Positions 51,510 to 60,990 of a stretch of DNA of 64,000 bases are shown here, piece by piece (position 1 is the stretch's first letter; every line of letters starts with the position of its first letter). Made by a program: the position numbers and the translations under genes. Below the pieces are notes generated by a model that was given only the letters and a program-made list of their open reading frames with translations, had not been told where the DNA came from and made no database searches. This DNA is from an uncultured Lachnospiraceae bacterium (GTDB taxonomy: Bacteria > Bacillota > Clostridia > Lachnospirales > Lachnospiraceae), in the NCBI GenBank assembly GCA_902781655.1, contig CACZJZ010000002.1, positions 1 through 64,000 on the forward strand, written 5' to 3'.

Positions 51510-52523
51510 TCAATACAGACTGCCGGAGTTGACGACAGGCTGTGCGTCATGGCTGCCGCAGAGGACGACAAGCAGGTTTGACACCATCGCCGCCTTGCGC
51601 TCCTCGTCGAGATCGACGGTCCCGTTTTCCTTCAACCTGTCGAGTGCCATTTCCACCATGCCGACGGCGCCGTCCACGATCATCTTGCGGGCGTCGATCA
51701 CAGCGGAGGCCTGCTGTCTCTGCAGCATGACCGCGGCAATTTCCGGCGCATAGGCGAGATAGGTGATGCGCGCCTCTATAATTTCCAGCCCGGCGTCCTT
51801 TACCTTATCCTGAATCAGCTGACGGATACGCTCAGCGACCACAGTGGTGGATCCGCGAAGACTGCCGTCATCGGCCTGACCGTCTCCGGTGGTGTCGATT
51901 CCGGGAGCCATGTCGTAGGGATAGATTTTTACAATGTCGCGCACCGCGGAATCACACTGCAGGGAGAGGTATTCCTTATAATTGTCGACGTTAAACACCG
52001 CGGCGGCGGTGTCCTTCACTTTCCAGATGACCGCGACGCTGATTTCGACCGGGTTGCCGAGGACGTCGTTGACCTTCTGCTTCGCGTTGCTGAGCGTCAT
52101 GGCCTTGAGGGATATTTTCTTGTTCTCGCGCTGAGCGGCGTCATTTTTTGCGAGAGAGAATTTTGCCGGGTCGCCACCGTCCACGTCGGCACTCTGGCCG
52201 AGGTGCGTTCCCGCGGCGGGGTTCACGGCGACGCAGAACGGATTGACAAAGTAGAAGCCCGACTCACGAAGCGTGCCGATATAGTTTCCGAACAGGGTGA
52301 GAACGAGCGCTTCCTGTGGCTTCAGGACCTTGAGGCCGGGAATTGGAATCCAGACGACGCAGGAGAGGACGAATGCCGGAATGAACGCAGGCATCCAGGG
52401 GTCATCTCCGACCGCTTTCATGCCGCTGATCACATAGAGCAGGATATCGAGTGCAATCAGCGCAATGACGCCGACCAGAATGGCCATTCCATTTTTCTTT
52501 GTCGAGAGTATTTTTTCTTTCAT
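51510..52523 (-). CDS. SPFH/Band 7 domain membrane protein
   Basis: A 337-residue stomatin/prohibitin-like protein. Two N-terminal helices (about 12-30 and 40-60) precede the SPFH domain ([32 protein letters not shown]) and a long helical C-terminal part. ATG at 52523 follows GGAGGAACCCGCC. Such proteins form ring-like membrane assemblies with roles in protein quality control or membrane organisation. Pairing with a small Arc-like regulator directly downstream is unusual for the broader SPFH family. Confidence 0.8.
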   Translation of the reverse strand: MKEKILSTKKNGMAILVGVIALIALDILLYVISGMKAVGDDPWMPAFIPAFVLSCVVWIPIPGLKVLKPQEALVLTLFGNYIGTLRESGFYFVNPFCVAVNPAAGTHLGQSADVDGGDPAKFSLAKNDAAQRENKKISLKAMTLSNAKQKVNDVLGNPVEISVAVIWKVKDTAAAVFNVDNYKEYLSLQCDSAVRDIVKIYPYDMAPGIDTTGDGQADDGSLRGSTTVVAERIRQLIQDKVKDAGLEIIEARITYLAYAPEIAAVMLQRQQASAVIDARKMIVDGAVGMVEMALDRLKENGTVDLDEERKAAMVSNLLVVLCGSHDAQPVVNSGSLY

Positions 52524-52552
52524 GGCGGGTTCCTCCTTATGAAACCACAATT

Positions 52553-52569
52553 GAAACGATATTCGTTTC
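52553..52569. promoter_or_regulatory. Perfect inverted repeat in the SPFH leader
   Basis: GAAACGA (52553-52559), TAT, TCGTTTC (52563-52569). It lies 30 bp before the SPFH start codon and about 100 bp after the predicted promoter. A ribbon-helix-helix dimer could bind it; this is inference. Confidence 0.5.
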
Positions 52570-52666
52570 GCCCGGCCGGTGTGCACGCAGGGCATCGCCG
52601 GCTGCACCTGGCATTTCGCTGCGGATCGATTCTTCGTAGAAGGGATGGCAGCCAATTGATATGATC

Positions 52667-52695
52667 AAGATATCATTATGATTTCACAATGTCAA
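52667..52695 (-). promoter_or_regulatory. Promoter of the SPFH operon
   Basis: On the minus strand TTGACA (52695-52690), 17 bp, TATCTT (52672-52667): a consensus -35, ideal spacing and a good -10. Confidence 0.75.
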
Positions 52696-52711
52696 CAGAG
52701 GAGATCCAAGC

Positions 52712-53929
52712 CTATTGTTTCCGGTACTGGCCGGGAGTCATGCCGGTGTCCTGGCGGAAGATGTTCTGGAAGTGACCTTGGGAGGAGAAACCGAGGTAAG
52801 TGCTGATCTCAAGGATGGAGCGGTCGGTGTGGCGAAGGTAATCCTTTGCCTTTTCAATTTTCTGATGCCGGACGAATGCAGAGAAAGTCTGACCGGTCTC
52901 CTCATGGAAGCGGACGGAGAAGCGGCTGCGGGAGAGTCCGGCAGCCGCGGCGGCGTCTTCCACAGAAATGGACTCGGTGATGTGGTCTCTTACGTAGGCA
53001 GCGGCGGTGCGCAGGAAGCGGTCATACTGTCTGCCATTCCGGATCTCGCGCACTTTGTCGGCAAAATCCAGAATCATGTGATACTGCAGATTGCCGATGC
53101 GCTCCGGCTCTCCGTAGGCCTCGCAGTGCTGGATGTACTGGTCGCTGAGGGCAAAGGCTTCGGATTCCGGCAGGCCGCCGGCAATCGCGGCGCGGGTGGC
53201 AAGGGTGCATGTGGTGATGAATTCATCCTTGCACTGGCGGAGGTAAGTGGGAGCCATTCTGCCAGTGCGGCCGGCGGCATGTTTGGAAAAGAGGGCTATG
53301 AGACCGTCCGGACTTCCGTCCGTGATCAGGCGCAGCATTTTCTTCTCGAATTCATACGCGGTGTTGGCGGAACCGGAGTCGGGTTCCTGCCAGACGCCGG
53401 AATCCATCTGTTCCGACTGTTCCGCTGCCGCGGAGACCGGCGGGACCGTGTGTTCTCCATGTCCGCCGAACAGAAAGATGTCCGAGAGATCGAGCTTTTT
53501 CTCGGTGATGAAGTAATAGATCATGCTGAGCTCGTGGAGAAAGAGGTTTAACGGCAGCGGTGTGATGGCGGCGAGCTTTTCAAGATAGGAGGGCTGCTCT
53601 GCCCGGGGAATGCCGAGCAGGAACAGATACTCCCGAAGCTCCTGACGGGTGGGGCGCATCTGCCAGGTCGGGCCGAGGATAAGCTTTGCCTGCGGCGAGG
53701 AGATCACGCCGAAGCACTGATTGCCGGATGGAGCGAGATAGTAGGCACATGGCTCGGGAATCCGGCAGAGGTCGAGAATGTAGGGCATCGCCGGATCAAC
53801 GGTAAAACCAAAGTCACTGTAGAGCGTGGCGCGTGGTTCATCCTTCACATCATTTCTGATGACACGGACCGGGATCCGGGTCATGTTTGCAATCTGGTCG
53901 GAAATATAGTCAAAATCTATAGTACGCAT
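52712..53929 (-). CDS. AraC family regulator of the rhamnosidase locus
   Basis: A 405-residue AraC/XylS regulator. The C-terminal 100 residues have two helix-turn-helix motifs (ISVEDAAAAAGLSRSRFSVR and RSILEISTYLGFSSQGHFQN, then DTGMTPGQYRK). The long N-terminal 300 residues are a sensor typical of Lachnospiraceae AraC proteins. ATG at 53929 follows AGGAGAATGACTGAT. It is divergent from the GPH transporter and GH78 genes, which it probably controls. Confidence 0.8.
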   Translation of the reverse strand: MRTIDFDYISDQIANMTRIPVRVIRNDVKDEPRATLYSDFGFTVDPAMPYILDLCRIPEPCAYYLAPSGNQCFGVISSPQAKLILGPTWQMRPTRQELREYLFLLGIPRAEQPSYLEKLAAITPLPLNLFLHELSMIYYFITEKKLDLSDIFLFGGHGEHTVPPVSAAAEQSEQMDSGVWQEPDSGSANTAYEFEKKMLRLITDGSPDGLIALFSKHAAGRTGRMAPTYLRQCKDEFITTCTLATRAAIAGGLPESEAFALSDQYIQHCEAYGEPERIGNLQYHMILDFADKVREIRNGRQYDRFLRTAAAYVRDHITESISVEDAAAAAGLSRSRFSVRFHEETGQTFSAFVRHQKIEKAKDYLRHTDRSILEISTYLGFSSQGHFQNIFRQDTGMTPGQYRKQ

Positions 53930-54113
53930 ATCAGTCATTCTCCTCATGGGTCTGAAACCATGGCAGTTTGAACGTGACACTGCTGTCGAAAACTTTGATT
54001 CAAAGTTACAATGCATAGAACATAATTGCAATATGATGCGCCGTTATTCTTCTATACTCATTTCATCGAACAATTTGACAGGGCCGCAGCCGGTCTGCGA
54101 CAGGGAGGGAAGC
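53930..54113. promoter_or_regulatory. Divergent control region with palindromic operator
   Basis: Contains a perfect 17-bp palindrome, AACTTTGATTCAAAGTT, at 53991-54007, about 45 bp upstream of a TATACT at 54053-54058. The TTCTATACT around this -10 also occurs before rhaB at 37490-37498. Confidence 0.55.
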
Positions 54114-55508
54114 ATGGCAAAGGAGTTGGGAAAAGACAGCATGGGGATTCAGAAGACCATGCGGGCAAGAGATTATTTCAGTGACGGCATCGGGCAGTTG
54201 CCGCTGAATGCGATGAGCTGCCTCATCGGACAGCTCACCTATTTTTACACGCAGAAGATTGGACTCGCAGCTGCCTCCGCAGCGACGATGCTCATCATCG
54301 CGAAAGTGCTGGACGCGTTTTCTGATCTGCTGATGGGCAAGATCATGGATACCTGCCACTTCAGGGACGGCAAATGTAGGCCGTGGTTCCGGATTATGGC
54401 GATTCCGATGGCAGTGATCATGGTTCTGCTGTTCACTATTCCGAAAGGAATCTCCGCCGGTGCGCAGAATGCCTATGTCCTGATCACCAATACTCTTGCA
54501 TCCGCTGTCGTTTACACTGCGGTCGCGATTCCCTACGGCGCCCTGATGGCGGTCCGCACGGAGAGCGCGGAGGAGCGCGGCAAAATCGGCATCGCCCGTG
54601 CGATCTTCGGTTATGTGGTCGGCATGTTCATCGCGATCCTCCTGATTCCAGTCACCAATGCACTCGGCGGTGATCAGGCGGCCTGGGTGGAGGTCGTCGT
54701 GGTACTCGCGGCGCTGTCCTTCCTGGCGATGATCGTGCTCTATCACGGCTCAAAGGAGAATGTGGCAGTCAAATCCAGTTCGGACGAGAACGGCATGCCT
54801 TTTGCTAAGGAAATCGGCCTCCTGTTCCAGAATAAGTACTGGGTGCTTATGCTGATTGCCAATTTGTTTGTCAATATTTCCTATGGCATCTCAGCCTCGG
54901 GTGGAACCTATTATGCCAGGTACATCCTCGGCAATGACAACATCGTCGCGCTGCTCGGCGCTGCCGGACTGATTCCGACCTTCGCAGGTTTCATTCTGGT
55001 CGGACCGATGGCCAAGAAATTCGGCATGGCAAAGACCTGCTTCATCGGCTGCCTCATCGGCGTCGCCGGCTGCTTCTACCGTGTCTTCACGCCCTACAGC
55101 CTGGTATCCTGCATCATCGGCGGCAGCATGGCTACCTTCGCGACGATTCCGATCATGTGCCTCTCCGGCGCGCTGGTCAACAACTCCGTGGAATACAATG
55201 AGTGGAAATTCCAGCACCGCATGGTCGGCATGAGCAATTCGGCGAGTTCCTTCGGCGCCAAAATCGGTTCTGGCATCGGAGGTTCCCTCATCGGCTGGAT
55301 TCTCGGCGCCTGCGGATTCATCTCCGGAGGCGAGGCATCGGTGCAGCCGGCGGCGGTGAATGGCGGGATCTTCGCCTTCTCGATCTATATCCCGATGATT
55401 TTGCTTGCGATTCTTGCCGTCATCTTCCGGTTCTATGATCTGGAGAGGATCTATCCGAAGATCGTGGCTGAGTTAAAAGAGCGTCGTGGCGCAGAGGACA
55501 GGATATGA
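54114..55508 (+). CDS. GPH family sugar:cation symporter (1 of 2)
   Basis: A 464-residue transporter with twelve helices, of the glycoside-pentoside-hexuronide family. Typical parts: RDYFSDGIGQLPLNAM, AKVLDAFSDLLMGKIMD and the loop DGKCRPWF. ATG at 54114 follows GGGAGGGAAGC; the longer frame is promoter DNA. It overlaps the rhamnosidase gene by 4 bp, so it most likely imports rhamnosides that the enzyme then cleaves. The exact substrate is inference. Confidence 0.85.
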   Translation: MAKELGKDSMGIQKTMRARDYFSDGIGQLPLNAMSCLIGQLTYFYTQKIGLAAASAATMLIIAKVLDAFSDLLMGKIMDTCHFRDGKCRPWFRIMAIPMAVIMVLLFTIPKGISAGAQNAYVLITNTLASAVVYTAVAIPYGALMAVRTESAEERGKIGIARAIFGYVVGMFIAILLIPVTNALGGDQAAWVEVVVVLAALSFLAMIVLYHGSKENVAVKSSSDENGMPFAKEIGLLFQNKYWVLMLIANLFVNISYGISASGGTYYARYILGNDNIVALLGAAGLIPTFAGFILVGPMAKKFGMAKTCFIGCLIGVAGCFYRVFTPYSLVSCIIGGSMATFATIPIMCLSGALVNNSVEYNEWKFQHRMVGMSNSASSFGAKIGSGIGGSLIGWILGACGFISGGEASVQPAAVNGGIFAFSIYIPMILLAILAVIFRFYDLERIYPKIVAELKERRGAEDRI

Positions 55509-58099
55509 TTGCAGAGAACTTGCAGTGTGAATATATGACGAATCCCTGCGGGATCGATGTGGTGAAGCCGGCGCTGTTCTGGACCTGCGAGGGCGGAGTG
55601 GAGCAGACTGCCTATCAGATCGAGGCTTTCTCAGACGGCAGAATGATCTGGGACACCGGGAAAACTGCCTCCTCCCGCATGACGCTGGTGATGTGGAACG
55701 GCGCGCCGCTCAGGAGCAGGGAGCGGGTTTTCTGGAAGGTGAAGCTCTGGGACGAGCAGAACCGGGAGGGAAACTGGAGCGCAGAGGCCTCCTTTGAAAT
55801 GGGGCTTCTCTCCCCGGACGACTGGACAGCCGGATGGATTGCGGGAAATTACCGGGTGAATCCGAAAAAGCGGTATCCGGTGGACTGTTTTCGCAAGTCC
55901 TTTAATACAGATCCGGAGGACTTGGTGTCCGCCCGGGTTTACGCCACGGCGTGCGGCGTGTATGAGGGGCAGCTCAATGGGAGCAAAATCGGGACCTTCT
56001 GCATGGCACCGGGCGTGACGGATTATCGGCGCCGGGTGCAGGTGCAGACAATTGATGTTCTGCACCTGCTGACAAAGGGCGCCAATGAGATGACGTTTGA
56101 ACTCGCGGACGGCTGGTTCCGCGGCGCGACGGGAGCGCACGGCCTTCGGAACCAGTACGGCACGCAGACCAGACTTCTCGTGCAGCTCGAGCTGCTGCAC
56201 CGCGACGGCAGGCGTGAGATCATTGGGACAGACAAAACCTGGGAGTGGAGCAATGACGGTCCGATCCGTTTCGCAGACAACAAGGACGGCGAGATTGTGG
56301 ACGCATGCATGACGCCGACCTACGGCGGTCATGCGGCGGAAAGCAGCTGGAAGGCAGAACGGACTGCATCGAATAATGTCCCTGTGACGGAGCACGAGCA
56401 TTTCCGGCCCTCTCTTCTCACCACGCCGTCTGGAAAGCTGGTCCTTGACTTTGGACAGAATATTGCCGGATATATCACATTCCGGATGACAGGCAGAGAA
56501 GGGCAGAGGCTGGACCTGCGCTTCGGAGAGATGCTGGATGCGGACGGTGAATTTACGCAGGCCAACATTCAGTGCGTGGCTGGAAAGCACATATCTCCGC
56601 TTCAGGAAATACACTACCGTTTCCGCAGCGGTGGGAACTGCTACAAAACGAGATTTGCCGTCTTCGGCTTTCAGTACGCGCTCGTCTCCGGCGATGAGGC
56701 ACTGCTTAATGAAATTCGGGACAGCATCAGGAATGGCGCGCCGTGTATCGAGGCGATTGCGGTCTATTCCGACATGGCGGTCACCTTTGATTTTGACTCC
56801 TCGAATGAACTGCTCAACCGGTTTGTGAAAAATACAATCTGGTCGCAGAAGAATAATTCCCTGGATATTCCGACGGACTGCCCGACGAGGGAGCGGCACG
56901 GATGGACGGGTGATGCGCAGATTTTCTGTGTCACTGGAAATATTCTGATGAATTATGTGGCCTTCTCCCGGAAGTTTGAGCGGGACCTCACGGACTGGCA
57001 GGCCGGGAATCGGAGGGGAATGTTTCCGCAGATCGCACCGGCCGGCGGCGTGGACCCGTACATGAGGGCTATGGACGGTTCGGTCGGCTGGGCGGATGCG
57101 GGGGTCATGATTCCGTACCGGCTGTGGAAGCTGACCGGCGACCGGCGGATTCTGGAGGACAATTACGAGGCAATGAAGCGGTACGCGCAGTTCTGCGCCG
57201 GCCGCTGCGGCAGGTCCGCGCCGTTTGCGCCACTGCCGAAGCTGAGCGCGGAGGGAAAGCGGTATGCCGTAAATGAGGGGCAGTCCTACGGGGAATGGGC
57301 CGAGCCGGAGGATGTGAAGCCATTCTCGTGGAAGGAGTTTGTCTTCCCGCACCCGGAGGTATCGACTGCCTACACCTCCTATGTGATGACGCTGATGACT
57401 GAAATCGCGCAGGAGCTTGGAAAGAGCGGGGATGTGCCGTTTTATCAGCAATACGCAGAGGGAACGCGCAAGGCATATCAGGAACTAGTGAGTACGTCCG
57501 CCTTCTCGCTCGACACGGATCGGCAGGCCTGCCTGGTTAGACCGCTGTATTTCCATCTGCTGACGCCGGAGCAGGAGGCGTTTGCGCGGAAGAGGCTGGT
57601 GGAGGCCATGGAGCACTACGGCTGGCGGGTCGGCACCGGCTTCCTGTCGACGCCGCTCATTCTGGATGTGCTGGAGAGCATCGATCCGGAGGATGCCTAC
57701 AAGCTGCTGGAGAATGAGGAAATGCCGGGATGGCTCTTCATGCCGAAGACCGGAGCCTGCACGATCTGGGAGTCCTGGGAGGGTACGAAGGCACAGACCG
57801 GCGTCGCTTCGCTTGACCATTATTCCAAGGGCGCCTGCTGCGAATGGATTGCGCGGCGGATGTGCGGTCTTGCGGTGGAAGGAGAGAGACGCTTCCGGAT
57901 TGCGCCGCTGCCGGGAGGACATTTTACCTATGCCGGGGGCACATGGAGAAGTCTTTACGGTACGGTGTCCTGCAGATGGAAAAGGGCGGAGGACGGGTCG
58001 TTTCTGTACGACATCACGGTACCAGCGAATACCACGGCGCGGGTCTGCCTGCCGGGTAAAGAGGAGATGGAGCTGACGGCCGGGACGTATCAGTTTTAA
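55505..58099 (+). CDS. Alpha-L-rhamnosidase, glycoside hydrolase family 78
   Basis: An 864-residue enzyme that removes alpha-L-rhamnose from plant glycosides or pectin pieces. Domains: N-terminal beta-sandwiches (fibronectin-like, then the LDFGQNIAGYI segment), the (alpha/alpha)6 barrel from about 400, and a C-terminal beta domain. The catalytic region has TDCPTRERHGWTGDAQIF (Glu463 and Asp470), with GSVGWADAGVMIPY and CTIWESWEG further on. No signal peptide, so cytoplasmic. Its ATG overlaps the transporter stop (ATGA). The freed rhamnose would feed RhaABD. Confidence 0.9.
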   Translation: MIAENLQCEYMTNPCGIDVVKPALFWTCEGGVEQTAYQIEAFSDGRMIWDTGKTASSRMTLVMWNGAPLRSRERVFWKVKLWDEQNREGNWSAEASFEMGLLSPDDWTAGWIAGNYRVNPKKRYPVDCFRKSFNTDPEDLVSARVYATACGVYEGQLNGSKIGTFCMAPGVTDYRRRVQVQTIDVLHLLTKGANEMTFELADGWFRGATGAHGLRNQYGTQTRLLVQLELLHRDGRREIIGTDKTWEWSNDGPIRFADNKDGEIVDACMTPTYGGHAAESSWKAERTASNNVPVTEHEHFRPSLLTTPSGKLVLDFGQNIAGYITFRMTGREGQRLDLRFGEMLDADGEFTQANIQCVAGKHISPLQEIHYRFRSGGNCYKTRFAVFGFQYALVSGDEALLNEIRDSIRNGAPCIEAIAVYSDMAVTFDFDSSNELLNRFVKNTIWSQKNNSLDIPTDCPTRERHGWTGDAQIFCVTGNILMNYVAFSRKFERDLTDWQAGNRRGMFPQIAPAGGVDPYMRAMDGSVGWADAGVMIPYRLWKLTGDRRILEDNYEAMKRYAQFCAGRCGRSAPFAPLPKLSAEGKRYAVNEGQSYGEWAEPEDVKPFSWKEFVFPHPEVSTAYTSYVMTLMTEIAQELGKSGDVPFYQQYAEGTRKAYQELVSTSAFSLDTDRQACLVRPLYFHLLTPEQEAFARKRLVEAMEHYGWRVGTGFLSTPLILDVLESIDPEDAYKLLENEEMPGWLFMPKTGACTIWESWEGTKAQTGVASLDHYSKGACCEWIARRMCGLAVEGERRFRIAPLPGGHFTYAGGTWRSLYGTVSCRWKRAEDGSFLYDITVPANTTARVCLPGKEEMELTAGTYQF

Positions 58100-58361
58100 A
58101 AGAAAAGGCATAAAGAACAAAACAGGGGAATATGCAGGACGGCCAGGGTATATGGATAAACGGTAAACGGTGCTGTCTGTTGTTCCCGGTACGGGCCGCG
58201 CGTCATGCCGCGAATAGTATATAAAAAGATAAAAAATATAAAGATAAGGACAAACATGACCGCCTGATCATGATAGGATTCCTCTGTCAGACAGGAAAGT
58301 GTTCTGCGGCAGCAAACATCGCCTGCAGAAGAGATTCAAAACAGAAAAAACGGAGGAAACA
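58100..58361. other. Spacer before the second GPH transporter
   Basis: About 260 bp without a gene. An A+T-rich stretch at 58213-58258 contains several TATA-like steps but no convincing promoter pair. I see no terminator after the GH78 gene. Confidence 0.35.
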
Positions 58362-59762
58362 ATGGGCAAAGAACTGGGACTGGACAAGGATGGGATGCAG
58401 AAGCATCTTCGCGGGAAGGATTACCTGGCGGACGCGATGGGGCAGATTATGCTGAACTCCATCAGCGTGATGGCCGGACAGATGACCTTTTTTTATACCA
58501 ATAAGGTCGGTATGGCGGCAGCAACGGTGGCGACGCTGCTGCTGTTAGCCAAAATCGTGGATGCGGTGACAGACCTTTTTATGGGAAAGATCGTAGACAA
58601 AACGAATACGCCGGAGGGCAAGGCAAGACCGTGGCTCCGGAGAATGATCATTCCCGGAGCACTTTCCATCATTTTACTCTTCACGGTGCCGGCGGGAGCA
58701 GGAACATTCCGCTATGTGTACGCATTTCTGACCAATATTTTCGCGTCAGCCATCTGTTATACCGCCATTGCAGTCCCATACTATACGATGATGAATTATC
58801 AGACAAGGTCTTCTGAGGAAAAGGGAAAGCTCGGGACGTTCCGCGCGGCGGTAGGATATGCAGTCGGTGTTGGACTTGGCATTGGACTGATGCCAATCAC
58901 GGGAGCACTCGGCAATGATCAGAAAGCGTGGGTTATTCTTGCCTGTTGCCTGTCTGTTATCTCGGCTCTCGGCCTGCTCACGGCATACCGTGGCACCAGG
59001 GAGATTTATCATGATGATGAGGAGATGTCAGCAAAGGAGGCATCGACCAGTATCGTCCGGGGAATCGGCATCCTGATTCACAACAAGTACTGGATTATCA
59101 TCACGATATTCGGCGTGCTGATGAATATTGTCTATTCGGTGGTCATGGCGGCACCGATCTATTATGCACAGGTTGTAGTCGGCAATCAGAACTTCTATTC
59201 CACAGTTAACACAGTAAATCTGATTCCTTCTGCCATCGGATTTGTGACGGTTTCATGGATTATCCGCCGTTGCGGTCTTGCGAAGACGGCAAAATACGCG
59301 GCGCTGATCGGAACAGCGGGAGCGGTGCTCCGGTTCTTCTTCTCGTCAAATCCGGTGATGTTTCTTGTCACCAATGCGATCATTACCTATGCGACCATTC
59401 CGCTGATTTCCGTTCTGCCTGCGATGGTGATGAACACGGCGGAGGTGAATATGCAGAAGTACGGGGTCCGCATCACCGGCATGACGAATGCATCCAATTC
59501 CTTTGTCGGAAAGATCGGTTCGGGCCTGGGCGGATCCGCCATCGGATGGATCCTTGCAGCAGGCGGATATGATGCGTATGCCGCGACCGGCGAGGTCACG
59601 GGAAAAGTGGTCGGCGCAGTGAATGTTTTAAATGTCTATATTCCGATTGTCATTTTCGTAGTGATGGCTCTTATCCTGTTCCGGTACGATCTGGAGGAAA
59701 GACTTCCGGAGATTCGAAGAGAGAATGACAAGAAGGCGACAGATCATCCTGCAGAGAATTGA
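58362..59762 (+). CDS. GPH family sugar:cation symporter (2 of 2)
   Basis: A 466-residue twelve-helix transporter similar to the one at 54114 (shared RGKDYLADAMGQIMLN, AKIVDAVTDLFMGKIVD and DNEGKARPW-like loop). GGAGGAAACA precedes the ATG. It could take up rhamnose or another rhamnoside. Together the two look like an old duplication with a rhamnosidase between. Confidence 0.85.
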   Translation: MGKELGLDKDGMQKHLRGKDYLADAMGQIMLNSISVMAGQMTFFYTNKVGMAAATVATLLLLAKIVDAVTDLFMGKIVDKTNTPEGKARPWLRRMIIPGALSIILLFTVPAGAGTFRYVYAFLTNIFASAICYTAIAVPYYTMMNYQTRSSEEKGKLGTFRAAVGYAVGVGLGIGLMPITGALGNDQKAWVILACCLSVISALGLLTAYRGTREIYHDDEEMSAKEASTSIVRGIGILIHNKYWIIITIFGVLMNIVYSVVMAAPIYYAQVVVGNQNFYSTVNTVNLIPSAIGFVTVSWIIRRCGLAKTAKYAALIGTAGAVLRFFFSSNPVMFLVTNAIITYATIPLISVLPAMVMNTAEVNMQKYGVRITGMTNASNSFVGKIGSGLGGSAIGWILAAGGYDAYAATGEVTGKVVGAVNVLNVYIPIVIFVVMALILFRYDLEERLPEIRRENDKKATDHPAEN

Positions 59763-59824
59763 GTACTGTGTAGAAAGAACAGCGCGGAAAGAAAGCACAG
59801 AAAGCACATAGCTGATAGGAGACC

Positions 59825-60748
59825 ATGATGGCGAGCAAAGAGGCAGATTTTTTCAACAAACTGTTTTCGGAAATGCCGAGGCAGGAAGAGGCAGAGCACG
59901 ATTTTGTTTTTGAGAGAAAACAGAATGCGGCAAGACAGAAGCCGACTTGTCCGGAGGCGGTGCGACTCGAGCCGGTTACGCTGAACGGAATTGCGGGGGA
60001 GAAGCTGACCAATCAGTCCGGAAAACGCAGGGAGGATCGGGTGATTCTATACATTCACGGCGGCGGGTTTACAACAGGCGCCGCGGAGGAACGCAGAGAG
60101 ATCACATATGATCTGTGCGAGACCTATGGATTCACCGTTTACGCAAACAATTATCGTCTGGCGCCGGAGTATCCCTGGCCGTCAGGATTCGAGGACACGT
60201 ACGCCTTTTATAAAGGACTGATCGGGAAAGTGGATGCCTCCACGCTCTATCTGATGGGAGAGAGCGCGGGCGGTACGCTCGTGCTGTCCGTTGCGCTGCA
60301 GGCCGCAGCGGATGGCGTGCCGCAGCCAGCCGGAATTGCCGCTTTTTCTGCCTGCACCAATCAGGCGGATCAGCTTCCGTCTCACATGAATAACGTGCAG
60401 ACAGATACGATGCTGGGAGATGCGATCAACTCTGAGGGACAGTACAGGGCGGTGTTCGGATCGGCGCATCCGGACAGGGCGCTGCTGACAGAACCGGTTG
60501 TCTCCCCTTATTTCGGCGACTACAGGCTTCTGCCTCCGATCTTTCTCTCTGCGTCGGACAATGAGGTTCTGCTGGATGACTCGGTCGTCCTCTATGAGAA
60601 GCTGACAAAGGAGCATCACCCCTGCATGCTGGATGTTCAGAAGGATGTGTTCCATGCCTATCCGATGTTCCCGATGGTTCCCGAGGCGAGGGAGACGCTT
60701 GACCGGGCTGTGCGTTTTCTGGACAAGGCCTCCGGTGCGAAGGATTGA
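59825..60748 (+). CDS. Alpha/beta hydrolase, acetyl esterase (HSL-like) family
   Basis: A 307-residue esterase/lipase of the hormone-sensitive lipase family. Oxyanion motif YIHGGGF, nucleophile elbow MGESAGG, likely Asp in SASDNEVLLDDS and His in VFHAYPMF. AGGAGACC precedes ATGATG. It lies 62 bp after the transporter gene and may be in the same transcript, perhaps removing acetyl or other ester groups from imported glycosides (inference). Confidence 0.85.
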   Translation: MMASKEADFFNKLFSEMPRQEEAEHDFVFERKQNAARQKPTCPEAVRLEPVTLNGIAGEKLTNQSGKRREDRVILYIHGGGFTTGAAEERREITYDLCETYGFTVYANNYRLAPEYPWPSGFEDTYAFYKGLIGKVDASTLYLMGESAGGTLVLSVALQAAADGVPQPAGIAAFSACTNQADQLPSHMNNVQTDTMLGDAINSEGQYRAVFGSAHPDRALLTEPVVSPYFGDYRLLPPIFLSASDNEVLLDDSVVLYEKLTKEHHPCMLDVQKDVFHAYPMFPMVPEARETLDRAVRFLDKASGAKD

Positions 60749-60811
60749 TTAACCGGAATCAGGAGATGCCCGGCTGTATGGCATACGGAGCCGGCTGATG
60801 CACACTGCTGA

Positions 60812-60878
60812 AATGCCGCCACATGCTCATGACTGATGTCCGTGTCAGGATATCAACCATGAGAATGCGGCGGCATTT
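60812..60878 (+). terminator. Terminator after the esterase gene
   Basis: AATGCCGCCACATGCTCATG-type left arm (60812-60831) pairs with CATGAGAATGCGGCGGCATT (about 60858-60877) with two mismatches; TTTTC follows. Confidence 0.7.
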
Positions 60879-60990
60879 TCGCTATAAATAGCCGGCGAGA
60901 CTTCACGTCGGCACAATTCGCCGCTATACTGTTTTCAGCGCTGCATTCTGACAGAGTGAGGCGCGAAGGACAGACCGGAGGCAGAAGGGA

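Noticed and set aside
55631..57451. 606-codon minus-strand frame opposite the GH78 gene
   Set aside because: Very long but antisense to a conserved rhamnosidase; long antisense frames arise from third-position GC bias.
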